NCBI RefSeq assembly: GCF_020873895.1
Contig: NZ_JAHWGT010000013.1
Span: 62,001 to 126,000, forward strand
Length of the DNA: 64,000 nt
Origin: Streptomyces sp. DH12
GTDB taxonomy: Bacteria; Actinomycetota; Actinomycetes; Streptomycetales; Streptomycetaceae
Direction: 5' to 3'
The notes under the pieces are model-generated. The model worked only from the letters and a program-made list of their open reading frames with translations, was not told the DNA's origin and searched no databases. Positions within the stretch are counted from its first letter, which is position 1; every line of letters begins with the position of its first letter. Below are positions 1-6,896 of the stretch, in pieces. A program made the position numbers and the translations under genes.

Positions 1-2
1 TC

Positions 3-254
3 GCGCTGGGCGTGCCGACGGAGGGCGTGCACTGGGTGACGGCCGCGGGCGCCCGGCCGGGCGTGGACTCGGTGACCCTGTCGGACGCCGACGCCGTGGC
101 CCGCGGGGCCCTGCGCGCGGCGACCCAGGCCGCACCCGCACCCGCCCCTTCGCCCACCCACTCACCCGCCCCCTCGCCCGCCCCCGCGCTCGCTCCTCCT
201 CCGGCGTCCCGACCGGCAAGTCGACCGAATGTTGAACTTGCAAGTACTCCTTAG
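3..254 (+). CDS. C-terminal end of an unidentified protein (cut by window start)
   Basis: An open frame enters from the left edge with no start inside the window and stops at TAG 252-254. The first ~40 residues look like ordinary folded protein. The rest is a low-complexity Ala/Pro/Ser tail, which is common at Streptomyces protein ends. I do not recognise the family from so little sequence. The codon usage fits a real gene running left to right into the promoter region of the DoxX gene. Confidence 0.5.
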   Translation, partial: ALGVPTEGVHWVTAAGARPGVDSVTLSDADAVARGALRAATQAAPAPAPSPTHSPAPSPAPALAPPPASRPASRPNVELASTP

Positions 255-267
255 GACTGCCTAACGT
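238..267 (+). promoter_or_regulatory. candidate promoter of the DoxX gene
   Basis: TTGCAA (238-243) and TAACGT (262-267) are 18 bp apart and 40 bp before the DoxX start. The spacer holds the near-palindromes CTTGCAAG and CCTTAGG, which could bind a MarR/HxlR-type repressor, the usual partner of DoxX genes. This is inferred from spacing and symmetry only. Confidence 0.3.
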
Positions 268-307
268 GGTGCCCCGTCGGACCCGTCCCCCCGCCGAAGG
301 AGCCCCC

Positions 308-760
308 ATGTCCGGAATCACCAGCCGCCTCCAGCAGTACCAGCCGTACGCGCTCGCCCTGTTCCGGATCGTCGTCGGCCTGCTGTTCCTCTGCCACGGC
401 GCCGCCAAGCTGTTCGGCGTCCTCGGCGGAGCGGACGGCAGCGGCGCCACGGTCCCCTCCGGCACCTGGCCGTTCTGGTACGCGGCCGTCATCGAACTGG
501 TCGGCGGCGCGCTGATCCTGGTGGGCCTGGGCACCCGTACCGCCGCCTTCGTCTCCTCCGGCGCGATGGCCTACGCGTACTTCAAGATGCACCAGCCGGA
601 GGCCCTGTTCCCCCTGCAGAACGGCGGCGAGGCGGCGGCCCTCTTCTGCTGGGCGCTGCTGCTGCTGGTCTTCACCGGCCCGGGCGCCCTCGCGCTGGAC
701 GCCCTCTTCCGCCCCCGTACGCGGGAGGCCGAGGTGAGCCGCACGACGGTCGCCGCCTGA
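308..760 (+). CDS. DoxX family membrane protein
   Basis: A 150-residue integral membrane protein of the DoxX/DoxD-like family. These proteins sit in the cytoplasmic membrane and have been linked to quinone or thiosulfate metabolism and to thiol/oxidative homeostasis; the substrate here is unknown. Four hydrophobic segments are visible, starting with the family-typical FRIVVGLLFLCHGAAKLFG near residue 18, then a second around the WYAAVIELVGG stretch and a final pair ahead of a short Arg-rich C-terminus. The ATG at 308 has a GAAGGAG ribosome site 7 nt upstream; an earlier in-frame GTG at 266 would add a Pro/Arg-rich stretch and has no such site. The gene appears monocistronic. Confidence 0.85.
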   Translation: MSGITSRLQQYQPYALALFRIVVGLLFLCHGAAKLFGVLGGADGSGATVPSGTWPFWYAAVIELVGGALILVGLGTRTAAFVSSGAMAYAYFKMHQPEALFPLQNGGEAAALFCWALLLLVFTGPGALALDALFRPRTREAEVSRTTVAA

Positions 761-898
761 CCGGCGACCGGACACCCCGGCCCCACCGGGGCGGGGCCGC
801 GGAGGGCACGGGCCACCACCCCGTGCCCTCCGGTGCGTCAGGGGGGAGCCGCGAGGCGTAGGCTGTGGCGGTTCTCAGGGGTGAAGCGGGGAGTCAAG

Positions 899-1522
899 GT
901 GCTGGAGAGCGTGGGGTGGCTGGCGGCGAGCCCGTGGATCTATGCCGCGGTGGCCGCCTCGGTGCTGCTGGACGTGTTCGTCCCGCTCCTGCCCAGCGGC
1001 GTCCTGGTGATCACGGCGGCGACCGCGGCGACCGCGGCCACGGCGACGGCCGCGCCCGGGGGCGTCTCCCTCGTGGCCCTCGCCCTGTGCGCCGCCACCG
1101 CCTCCGTCCTCGGCGACCTGGCCGCGTACCGCCTCGCCTGGCGCGGCGGGCCGCGCCTGGACCGGGCCATCGCCCGCTCCCGCAGGCTCACGACCGCGCA
1201 GGAACGTCTCGGCGCCGCCCTCGGCCGCGGCGGCGGCGCCCTGGTCGTCATCGCCCGGTTCGCCCCGGCGGGCCGCTCGGTGGTGTCGCTCGGCGCGGGC
1301 GCGGCCCGGCGCAGGGCGCGCGACTTCGTGCCGTGGTCGGTCCTGGCCGGGGTGGCCTGGGCCTCGTACAGCGTGGGCCTCGGTTACTTCGGCGGCCAGT
1401 GGCTGGGCGCGACGTGGTTCAGCGCGGCGGTCTCCGTCCTCGCGCTGTTCCTGGCGGGCAGCCTCGCCGCGTACGTCATGCGCCGCCCGGGACCGGTGCC
1501 CGCTCCGGCTCCGGCTTCCTAG
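899..1522 (+). CDS. DedA/SNARE-associated family membrane protein
   Basis: About 207 residues of a DedA-family membrane protein. The family takes part in membrane lipid (undecaprenyl-phosphate or phospholipid) handling. Visible family marks are an N-terminal hydrophobic hairpin with a Pro pair (FVPLLPSGVL), a GD before the amphipathic helix (VLGDLAAYRL) and the re-entrant ARFAPAGRSVVSLGAG motif containing the conserved Arg-Phe and Pro-x-x-Arg. The GTG at 899 is chosen because GGGGAG ends 5 nt before it; GTG at 881 or 833 are alternatives. The 3' end overlaps the convergent DUF2277 gene by 47 bp. Confidence 0.75.
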   Translation: MLESVGWLAASPWIYAAVAASVLLDVFVPLLPSGVLVITAATAATAATATAAPGGVSLVALALCAATASVLGDLAAYRLAWRGGPRLDRAIARSRRLTTAQERLGAALGRGGGALVVIARFAPAGRSVVSLGAGAARRRARDFVPWSVLAGVAWASYSVGLGYFGGQWLGATWFSAAVSVLALFLAGSLAAYVMRRPGPVPAPAPAS

Positions 1523-1736
1523 CACCGGCGCCCCGCACCTCCAGGTCGTCCAGCAGGCGCCGGGTCGCCCCGGCCACCTCGGCGACGGCCCGGTCGAACA
1601 CCTCCCGGTTGTGCGCGGCGGGCGCGCGGAACCCGGAGACCTTGCGCACGTACTGGAGCGCGGCGGCGTGGATGTCGTCCTCCGTGGCCTCCTCGGGCAG
1701 CACGGGCGGGCGGAGGGTCTTGATGCTGCGGCACAT
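1476..1736 (-). CDS. DUF2277 domain-containing protein
   Basis: An 86-residue protein that begins with the family signature MCRSIKTLRPP and continues through an acidic segment to LQYVRKVSGFRAPA, the hallmark of DUF2277. The family is common in actinobacteria and its function is not known. The start ATG is at 1736. The C-terminal ~15 residues overlap the end of the convergent DedA gene, so the two transcripts form a 47-bp antisense overlap. Confidence 0.8.
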   Translation of the reverse strand: MCRSIKTLRPPVLPEEATEDDIHAAALQYVRKVSGFRAPAAHNREVFDRAVAEVAGATRRLLDDLEVRGAGARKPEPERAPVPGGA

Positions 1737-1808
1737 ACCGGTCCTCGGTCCTGGGGGCGGTCGGAACAGGTCCCGACTCCAGGATGCACCCGTCCGGCAT
1801 GTGATCAG

Positions 1809-2366
1809 ATGAACTCCATGATCGCGACGAGGACCCTGTACCTGTTCTGCTCCGCCGCCCTGCCCGTGTTCGACGTGGCGAGCGTGATCGAGGACGCCCA
1901 GGCGCGCGGCTGGGACGTCTGCCTCGGACTGACCCCCACCGCGGCGGACTGGCTGGAGCCGAGCCTGGACGGCCTGGCCGCGCTCACCGGCCACCCGGTG
2001 CGCGGCGCGTACCCCCGCCCCGGCGAACCGGAGGTCTGGCCGGCGGCGGACGCGGCGCTCTTCGCCCCGGCGACGTTCCACACCGTCAACGCCTGGGCGC
2101 TCGGCCTGACCGCGACCTTCGCCGTCGGCGTGGCCGCCGAGTGCGCCGGCCGGGGCCTGCCGACCGTGGCCGTACCGTGCGTCAGCGCGGCGCACGCGCG
2201 CCACCCCCGCTTCGACAGATCGCTGGAGACGCTGCGCTCGGCGGGGGTGGTCGTCCTGCACGGCGAGAGCGGCCCCGCGGCGGACGCGTCCGGCGGGGAG
2301 TGGCCGGACCACTGCCCGTGGGGGCCGGCCCTGGACGCGGTGCAGGCCGCGAACCCGGCGGCCTGA
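1809..2366 (+). CDS. flavoprotein (HFCD/PPC-decarboxylase-like)
   Basis: A 185-residue Rossmann-like protein resembling the flavoprotein domain of phosphopantothenoylcysteine decarboxylases and lantibiotic-type decarboxylases (HFCD family). It starts with a beta-strand (TLYLFCSAALPVFD) and has the conserved middle PATFHTVNAWALGLT and the C-terminal strand GLPTVAVPCV. The catalytic His position of true PPC decarboxylases is not evident, so the activity is uncertain; such stand-alone proteins occur widely in Streptomyces. ATG at 1809 or 1818 are both possible. The divergent neighbour is DUF2277; the shared intergenic region is ~70 bp. Confidence 0.7.
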   Translation: MNSMIATRTLYLFCSAALPVFDVASVIEDAQARGWDVCLGLTPTAADWLEPSLDGLAALTGHPVRGAYPRPGEPEVWPAADAALFAPATFHTVNAWALGLTATFAVGVAAECAGRGLPTVAVPCVSAAHARHPRFDRSLETLRSAGVVVLHGESGPAADASGGEWPDHCPWGPALDAVQAANPAA

Positions 2367-2396
2367 CCGCGCCGCGCCGCCGGGCGGCGGTGGCGG

Positions 2397-2471
2397 TCAG
2401 GTGTTGGGGCGCTTGCCGTGGTTGGCGCTCTTGCGCTTGCGGGCGCGCCGCTTGTTGCCACGCTTCGACAT
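2397..2471 (-). CDS. 50S ribosomal protein bL37
   Basis: A 24-residue, extremely basic peptide (MSKRGNKRRARKRKS then ANHGKRPNT). It matches the actinobacterial large-subunit protein bL37 described from mycobacterial ribosome structures, with the conserved SKRG start and ANHGKRPN end. It would bind 23S rRNA as an extended chain in the 50S subunit. It is easily missed by gene finders. The next minus-strand start upstream is the small Cys/His gene at 2740. The product length and both termini agree with the family. Confidence 0.8.
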   Translation of the reverse strand: MSKRGNKRRARKRKSANHGKRPNT

Positions 2472-2530
2472 CGGGCACCTCCTCCCACCCCGCAAGGGGG
2501 CGTATCCGGACGTTCCGGGCACCCGCCAGT

Positions 2531-2740
2531 CTAGGTTCGCGGCCCGACCCCCGCACCAGCGCGCCGGTCCCCGCCGCGCGGGGCGGTGGAGGGCTCGCCG
2601 CCGAGCCGCAACCGGTCCATGGCGTACGTCGCCCAGTCCGCCCGGTGCAGATGGCACCGGGCGGAGCCGACCATCGCCAACCGCCGGCACGCCCGCCCCT
2701 GCTTGGTGACCGCCCCGCACCTGCCCTGTGTCCGCGCCAT
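2531..2740 (-). CDS. small Cys/His-rich protein (HGGXTG-like)
   Basis: A 69-residue protein with a zinc-ribbon-like layout near the N-terminus: RCGAVTKQGRACRR ... ARCHLHR. This resembles the short GxCxAxTRxGxxC...RCxxH domain found in phage- and actinobacterial-encoded small proteins of unknown role. The tail is low complexity. The ATG at 2740 is preceded by a GGAGAGG-like site 9 nt upstream. It could share a transcript with bL37 60 bp downstream. Confidence 0.5.
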   Translation of the reverse strand: MARTQGRCGAVTKQGRACRRLAMVGSARCHLHRADWATYAMDRLRLGGEPSTAPRGGDRRAGAGVGPRT

Positions 2741-3651
2741 GCCGTACCGCCTCTCCTCGTCCCCCTCGGCCCCTCCCCCGTCAGCAGGGTGCGCCCGCCG
2801 CCACGGGCGGGGGAAGGCGCACCGGGCACGACCTGGCGCGCTCCGGAGCGGCGGCGATCACGGGGGCGGCTGCGCGGCACGGCGCCGGGCGCGCGGCCGC
2901 ACACCCCCGACCCGGCACGCCCGTACCCGGCGCGCCAGCCACCCCGCCCGGGACGGCGCGCCCCCGCGCCGAAGACCGTGGAGCACCACCACCGAGCAGG
3001 CGCCGACGGCCACGGTCGGGTCGGTACGGCGTGTCCACCACCTCGGTGGTGGTCTGTCACGCCCCTCGCCGTCGAGTGGCTCTCCGTAGGGGTGGTTGGC
3101 CCGGCGGGCGCCCTGGAGTGGCGGGCGTACGCGGTGGACAACGGCAGCGGCGGGATGCCGACGCCCGCCTTCCACACCCTGGGCCTGCGCGCCCGGCGCC
3201 CGTTGACGCACCCTGTCGACGGGTCGGACGACGGGCGACCACTGCCGGCGACCGGACTCCGTACCGCGTCCGGCGACCCGCTCGCCGTACGCGCGGAGAC
3301 GGCGGCTGCGGTGCGACGGCCGCGCGGTGTGACGGTGAGTGGTACCTCGACGCGGACCGGAGCGCCGGCCCGCGAGGACGCACACGAGGCCGCACTCTGG
3401 TCCCCGCTGCCCCACCGACCCCACACCACGCGCCGCCGACCGGCCTCACAACCGACCAGCCGGACGCACCCGTTCAATGCACCGCGCCACCCCACCGGTG
3501 AACGACCGCTCCCCTGGCGCCGTACTCCTCCGTGGCAATTCCTCGCCGCGCCGCGTGACGACCGCCCGTGCCGGGCAACTCACTGTCAGGCGCCCGCTGC
3601 AACGGCCCGCCCCCCGCCACGAGCACGACCGCACGCCCCAAGGAGGAACGG
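2741..3651. other. 910-bp gene-poor interval, possibly decayed coding DNA
   Basis: All long open frames here are GC-bias artefacts with low-complexity translations. One plus-strand stretch at about 3061-3170 reads LAVEWLSVGVVGPAG followed by a plausible WRAYAVDNGSGG, which looks more like protein than its surroundings but lacks a good start and soon degenerates. CCACCACC at 3037-3044 pairs with GGTGGTGG at 3047-3054 as a short inverted repeat. I see no RNA gene. The interval precedes a damaged amidase copy, so it may be part of the same eroded locus. Confidence 0.3.
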
Positions 3652-3969
3652 ATGGCCTGGTATCCAGGGGCTACGCGTATGGAGCTACAGCCCGAGTCGG
3701 ACGGACAACCCGCCATCCGGCCGACCCAGTTCATCCTGCACAGCGTCGCGGCCCCGTGGACGGCGCGCCGCATGTACGAGTACTGGCGGGACAGCGAAGG
3801 GCGGGACGGCACCTCGAGCGGCTACCGGGAGGCGTACCGTTCGAGGTACGCCGCTGCGGCGCGCAGGAGTGGATCATCACGGAAGTTCCCGAGCCCGTGG
3901 TTGCCCGCCCGGCACAGCAGACCGCGGACGCACTTCCCACAGATGCCGGAACCCGGGCAGCAGTCGTGA
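3652..3969 (+). pseudogene. truncated N-acetylmuramoyl-L-alanine amidase copy
   Basis: From an ATG at 3652 with a strong AGGAGG 5 nt upstream, the first ~58 residues closely match the N-terminus of the intact amidase starting at 4556. Both share ELQPESD, QPAIRPTQFILHS and AAPWTA followed by YEYW, including the first zinc-ligand His. Similarity stops near GYR at about 3820-3830, exactly where the stop codon of the opposite-strand endonuclease gene lies (3822-3824). The frame then runs on through unrelated sequence to a stop at 3967. The remaining ~250 residues of the amidase, including the second His and Cys zinc ligands, are missing. This copy therefore cannot be an active hydrolase. Confidence 0.7.
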
Positions 3970-4526
3970 CCATGATCAACGGACAGAGCGAGCCCCTCGC
4001 TGTCGGCCTGCCTGCAGATGCTGCACACGCCCCCTTGACTCGCCAGCATTTCGGCGTAGCGGCCAGGAGGCAGTCGGTACAGCGCCTTGCGCTGCACGTC
4101 CCGTCCGCAGCTTCGGCAGTTCCCCTGCAATCCGTCCTTGGCCTTGGCGTTCCGGGTGAACATGTCGGGGTGGAGCCAGAGCAGACAGGTGCGGCACTGC
4201 TTCTCGCCCCGCGAGTTTCGGTCATGAGGTCTGGCGGACCGCCGGTCCGGCAGGGCAGTCAGCTCACGTCCCACGCTGCGCTGCCAATTGCGGCTCGCAC
4301 ACAGCCCCTTGCTGATGCACTTCCGCGTACATCCGGGAAACTCGCACCGTCGGGACTCCGTTGCCGCGCTGCCATGTACGCGATGCGCGGTCCCAGGTCC
4401 TATGTCTCCATGGCGCTGCCACCGCTGGTAGTGCATGGCGCACCACCCCCGGGAACGCACCCGTACCGGGCGGTCGCAACCCTCAACAGTGCCGGTGAAC
4501 TCGTCCAAGTCGACATCCCCCAACAA
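3822..4526 (-). CDS. endonuclease VII-type HNH endonuclease (putative mobile/homing)
   Basis: A 234-residue protein with several zinc knuckles. Residues 16-32 (EGCDRPVRVRSRGWCAMH) and 61-76 (CEFPGCTRKCISKGLC) resemble the DNA-binding fingers of phage-borne nucleases. Residues 111-140 hold a CRTC...CRSC pair. The C-terminal half is a recombination endonuclease VII domain with VCSICR (168-172), the catalytic LSVDHGHDC (181-189) and GNHGLGNFRDD (208-218), carrying the expected Asp-His and Asn residues. It would cut DNA. The start is uncertain: TTG 4526, 4523 or 4508, with no good ATG. It lies antisense between a truncated and a complete amidase gene, typical of a selfish nuclease insertion. Confidence 0.75.
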   Translation of the reverse strand: MLGDVDLDEFTGTVEGCDRPVRVRSRGWCAMHYQRWQRHGDIGPGTAHRVHGSAATESRRCEFPGCTRKCISKGLCASRNWQRSVGRELTALPDRRSARPHDRNSRGEKQCRTCLLWLHPDMFTRNAKAKDGLQGNCRSCGRDVQRKALYRLPPGRYAEMLASQGGVCSICRQADSEGLALSVDHGHDCCPGSGICGKCVRGLLCRAGNHGLGNFRDDPLLRAAAAYLERYASR

Positions 4527-4555
4527 ATGTGTTCGAGTCAGAAGGAGGCACCCTG

Positions 4556-5491
4556 ATGGCTTGGTGCCCGTTCGCGAAGAAGCTGGAGCTTCAACCCGAA
4601 AGCGATCAGCAACCCGCTATCAGGCCGACGCAGTTCATCCTGCACAGCCTTGCTGCGCCGTGGACCGCGCAACGGCTCTACGAGTACTGGAAGACTAGCT
4701 CGCTCGAATCCCACTTCGGACTCGGCTACAAGGGCGACCTCGCCCAGTACATCGGCACCGAGACCCGCGCCGACTCCAACTACCGCGCGAACCGCCGTCC
4801 GGACGGCACGGGCGCGGTGTCCATCGAGACGGCGTCGAACCTCAAGCACACCGACCCGTGGACGGACCAGCAGATCGAGCAACTGATCCGGCTCGGGGTG
4901 TGGCTGCACCAGCGGCACGGCCTGCCCCTGCGGATCTGCCGCTCCCACGACGACCCCGGCTACGGCTACCACCGGCTGCACTCCGCCTGGTCGTCGGGCG
5001 GGACCGCCTGCCCGGGCGACGCCCGCGTGAACCAGTTCCGCAAGGTCGTCTTCCCGGGGATCGTCAACCGCGCCAACGGCCAGTCGCCACCCTTACCGCC
5101 CAAGGAGGATCCCGTGCCGGAGATGCTGCACGAGTCGAACGCCACCGACATGGAGCTCACGTCCGGGAACTGGCACGGGCTCTCCTTCCGCACCGCCGTC
5201 CTGCTCGTCGGCCCCGTCCGCCTGCACACCGTCGTCCACCTCGTCCTCGACGACGCCACCGCGCCCGACACGGTCGTGGAGGGCTGCTTCTACACGACCG
5301 ACAACAACGGCGCCAACCGCTCGCTGCACCTGCCGGTCCGCGGACACGGGCCGGGCGGACACCAGTTCACGTGCACGGCGGACGTCGGGGCCGGCCGCCA
5401 CCTGCGGTTCATGGTCCGCGCGAGGACCCCCGACCACCGCCCCGTACGGCTGCTGCACCGCGCGGTGTCGGGGCCGTTCTGGAAGCTGTAA
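4556..5491 (+). CDS. N-acetylmuramoyl-L-alanine amidase (PGRP/amidase_2-like)
   Basis: A 311-residue peptidoglycan hydrolase that would cut between MurNAc and L-Ala of the stem peptide. The N-terminal ~170 residues form the amidase fold. Likely Zn ligands are H30 (in QFILHS), H142 (YHRLHS) and C152 (TACPGD), with E69/R71 in GTETRADSN nearby. After a Pro-rich break near residue 185, a ~120-residue beta-rich domain follows and may bind cell wall. There is no obvious signal peptide, which is seen in phage-type endolysins and some Streptomyces homologues. The start ATG has GAAGGAGG 8 nt upstream. A truncated paralogue lies 0.9 kb upstream. Confidence 0.8.
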   Translation: MAWCPFAKKLELQPESDQQPAIRPTQFILHSLAAPWTAQRLYEYWKTSSLESHFGLGYKGDLAQYIGTETRADSNYRANRRPDGTGAVSIETASNLKHTDPWTDQQIEQLIRLGVWLHQRHGLPLRICRSHDDPGYGYHRLHSAWSSGGTACPGDARVNQFRKVVFPGIVNRANGQSPPLPPKEDPVPEMLHESNATDMELTSGNWHGLSFRTAVLLVGPVRLHTVVHLVLDDATAPDTVVEGCFYTTDNNGANRSLHLPVRGHGPGGHQFTCTADVGAGRHLRFMVRARTPDHRPVRLLHRAVSGPFWKL

Positions 5492-5533
5492 ACCCGTTGC
5501 GGGGCGGACCGGCCCGCTGCGAGGCTGCGGGCC

Positions 5534-5833
5534 ATGCCCCCGCACACAACCTCGTCGCTCAGCGTGTCCGCCCTCTTCGACGGGTCGGGCCGCCTCACCA
5601 CCATCCCCCGCCGGCCGGCCCGCCGCGAGCAGCTGCTCGCCCACCTCACCGAGACCCTCTTCGAGGAGGGCCGCCCGTACACCGAGCCGGAGGTGAACGA
5701 GGCGCTGCGCACGGTCCACGACGACTGCTCGGCCCTCCGCCGCCACCTGATCGTCTCGGGCCACCTCTCCCGCACGCGCGACGGCCGCACGTACCACCGC
5801 ACACCGGCCACGGCCCTCCCGCCGACGGCCTGA
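5534..5833 (+). CDS. DUF2087 domain-containing protein
   Basis: A 99-residue protein with a DUF2087 winged-helix-like core: RRPARREQLLAHLTETLFEEG, then PYTEPEVNEALRTVHDDCSALRRHLI and a final RDGRTYHRT. DUF2087 is found alone or fused to MarR/ArsR-type DNA-binding domains, and the stand-alone forms are of unknown function, possibly regulatory. It begins 42 bp after the amidase stop on the same strand and could be co-transcribed. Confidence 0.75.
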   Translation: MPPHTTSSLSVSALFDGSGRLTTIPRRPARREQLLAHLTETLFEEGRPYTEPEVNEALRTVHDDCSALRRHLIVSGHLSRTRDGRTYHRTPATALPPTA

Positions 5834-6008
5834 GACCACCTGCGCCGCCCACCGCCGTCGCACCGCCGACGGCAGGGGCCACGACCCCGCGCGTGCGTGA
5901 CGACCTGGAGCGGCCCCCACGCATCCGTGCCCTCTTGCACGCCGACGCCCACGCCCACACCGTGGAGGTAGCGCGGCGTTCCGACGACGCAGGGGGAGGG
6001 CGACGCTC

Positions 6009-6617
6009 GTGAGTGCAGTGACGCGTTGGGCCAGAGAGACGTTCGGTGCCGTGGCCGGCCGACTGACGGAGATCATCCCGGCATGCCTGGTGGAAGCGCA
6101 CAGCAGAGCGCGGCACGGGCAGGAGGGCGTCCACACACAGACGTTGGAGGCCTACGGTCACGGTCTCCACGCAGCGCAGTACGAGACGCTCGCCGCCGGC
6201 CTGGCACCTCTCGAGGAGGCCGTGGCGCGGCGGCTTCAGGGCCGTACGGTCATGGTCGTCGGCAACAACGTCATCTACCCCATCCGCTACGCCAAGAAGG
6301 ACGTGCCGGTCACGGCGGCGCGCCTCCGCAAGGCGGTCGGCTTCCGAGCCGATCTCATTCGACGGCACGGCCCGGAGCCGATGCAGCAGGCACTCGACCT
6401 CGGCCTGGAAGAGCTGGACGAGCAGCACGTGCACCCCGACATCGCGCTCCTCTCACCGGAGCTACGGCTGGTCATCGTCGCGTACGCCTGCTCGATGGAC
6501 CGAGGCGTCATGCGGGCCGAGTGGGGCTCAGCCGAACTACGCCGCGAGGACCGCTACCTCATCTGGCACCACCACGAGCCGCTCCTCCCTCCCCCGGCCG
6601 ACCCACGCGCCGCCTAG
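6009..6617 (+). CDS. hypothetical protein next to the AICE insertion site
   Basis: A 202-residue mostly helical soluble protein I do not recognise. The GTG at 6009 has GGGGGAGGG 9-15 nt upstream. Visible features are a helical N-terminal half, a strand VMVVGNNVIYPIRYAKK near residue 82, and a C-terminal LVIVAYACSMDRG ... YLIWHHHEPL. There is no transmembrane segment or signal peptide. The last gene before the element, it ends 96 bp from attL and so belongs to the chromosome. Codon usage is typical of the host. Confidence 0.65.
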   Translation: MSAVTRWARETFGAVAGRLTEIIPACLVEAHSRARHGQEGVHTQTLEAYGHGLHAAQYETLAAGLAPLEEAVARRLQGRTVMVVGNNVIYPIRYAKKDVPVTAARLRKAVGFRADLIRRHGPEPMQQALDLGLEELDEQHVHPDIALLSPELRLVIVAYACSMDRGVMRAEWGSAELRREDRYLIWHHHEPLLPPPADPRAA

Positions 6618-6673
6618 CACGCGAGTATGCGGCGACCGGGGACGAACACCTCGGTCCAGCCGAACCACCACGT

Positions 6674-6709
6674 CGAAGGCCCCCGGCCGGGATCGGCCGG
6701 GGGCCTTCG
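6674..6709 (-). terminator. ancestral tRNA-Val terminator
   Basis: A perfect 16-bp hairpin (6674-6689 with 6694-6709, loop GGAT) lies directly beyond attL. Before integration it would have followed the tRNA-Val gene on the minus strand; it is now separated from the tRNA by the 13.6-kb element. Confidence 0.7.
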
Positions 6710-6712
6710 TGG

Positions 6713-6757
6713 TGGTGGGCGCGGACGGTTTCGAACCGCCGACATCTGCTTTGTAAG
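6713..6757. repeat. attL (45-bp att repeat)
   Basis: Identical for 45 bp to 20279-20323. It contains the 3' part of tRNA-Val from the anticodon loop through the TpsiC arm and acceptor stem to CCA (minus strand). Beyond position 6757 the sequence no longer matches the tRNA, so this copy is not a functional gene. Near identity extends ~16 bp further out at the 3' side. Confidence 0.9.
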
Positions 6758-6841
6758 TTCGATCCGACCCGGTTCCAGCATCTGCCATCCACTGGTGCGA
6801 TGGCCGGACAGGGACGTTGGCGTACGCTTCCGTCCGACCTG

Positions 6842-6864
6842 GTTGATGTCAGCCTTGGATGTCA
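6842..6864 (+). promoter_or_regulatory. candidate integrase arm-type site (attL side)
   Basis: GTTGATGTCAG-N4-GGATGTCA occurs here, 85 bp inside attL, and again with identical spacing at 20219-20241, 38 bp inside attR. The two are in the same orientation and would flank the core site in circular attP. This matches the arm-site layout used by tyrosine recombinases of this class. Binding is inferred. Confidence 0.5.
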
Positions 6865-6896
6865 GAGACTCGATCTGATTGGGCGGGCCGCCGGCC

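Noticed and set aside
3652-5491. A group I intron with a homing endonuclease splitting the amidase gene
   Set aside because: The downstream gene has its own start, ribosome site and full N-terminus, so no exon joining is needed. The shared N-terminal segment differs between the copies at many residues.
6713-6757. A second functional tRNA-Val gene at attL
   Set aside because: Only the 3' part from the anticodon loop onward is present; the acceptor 5' strand and D arm are missing.
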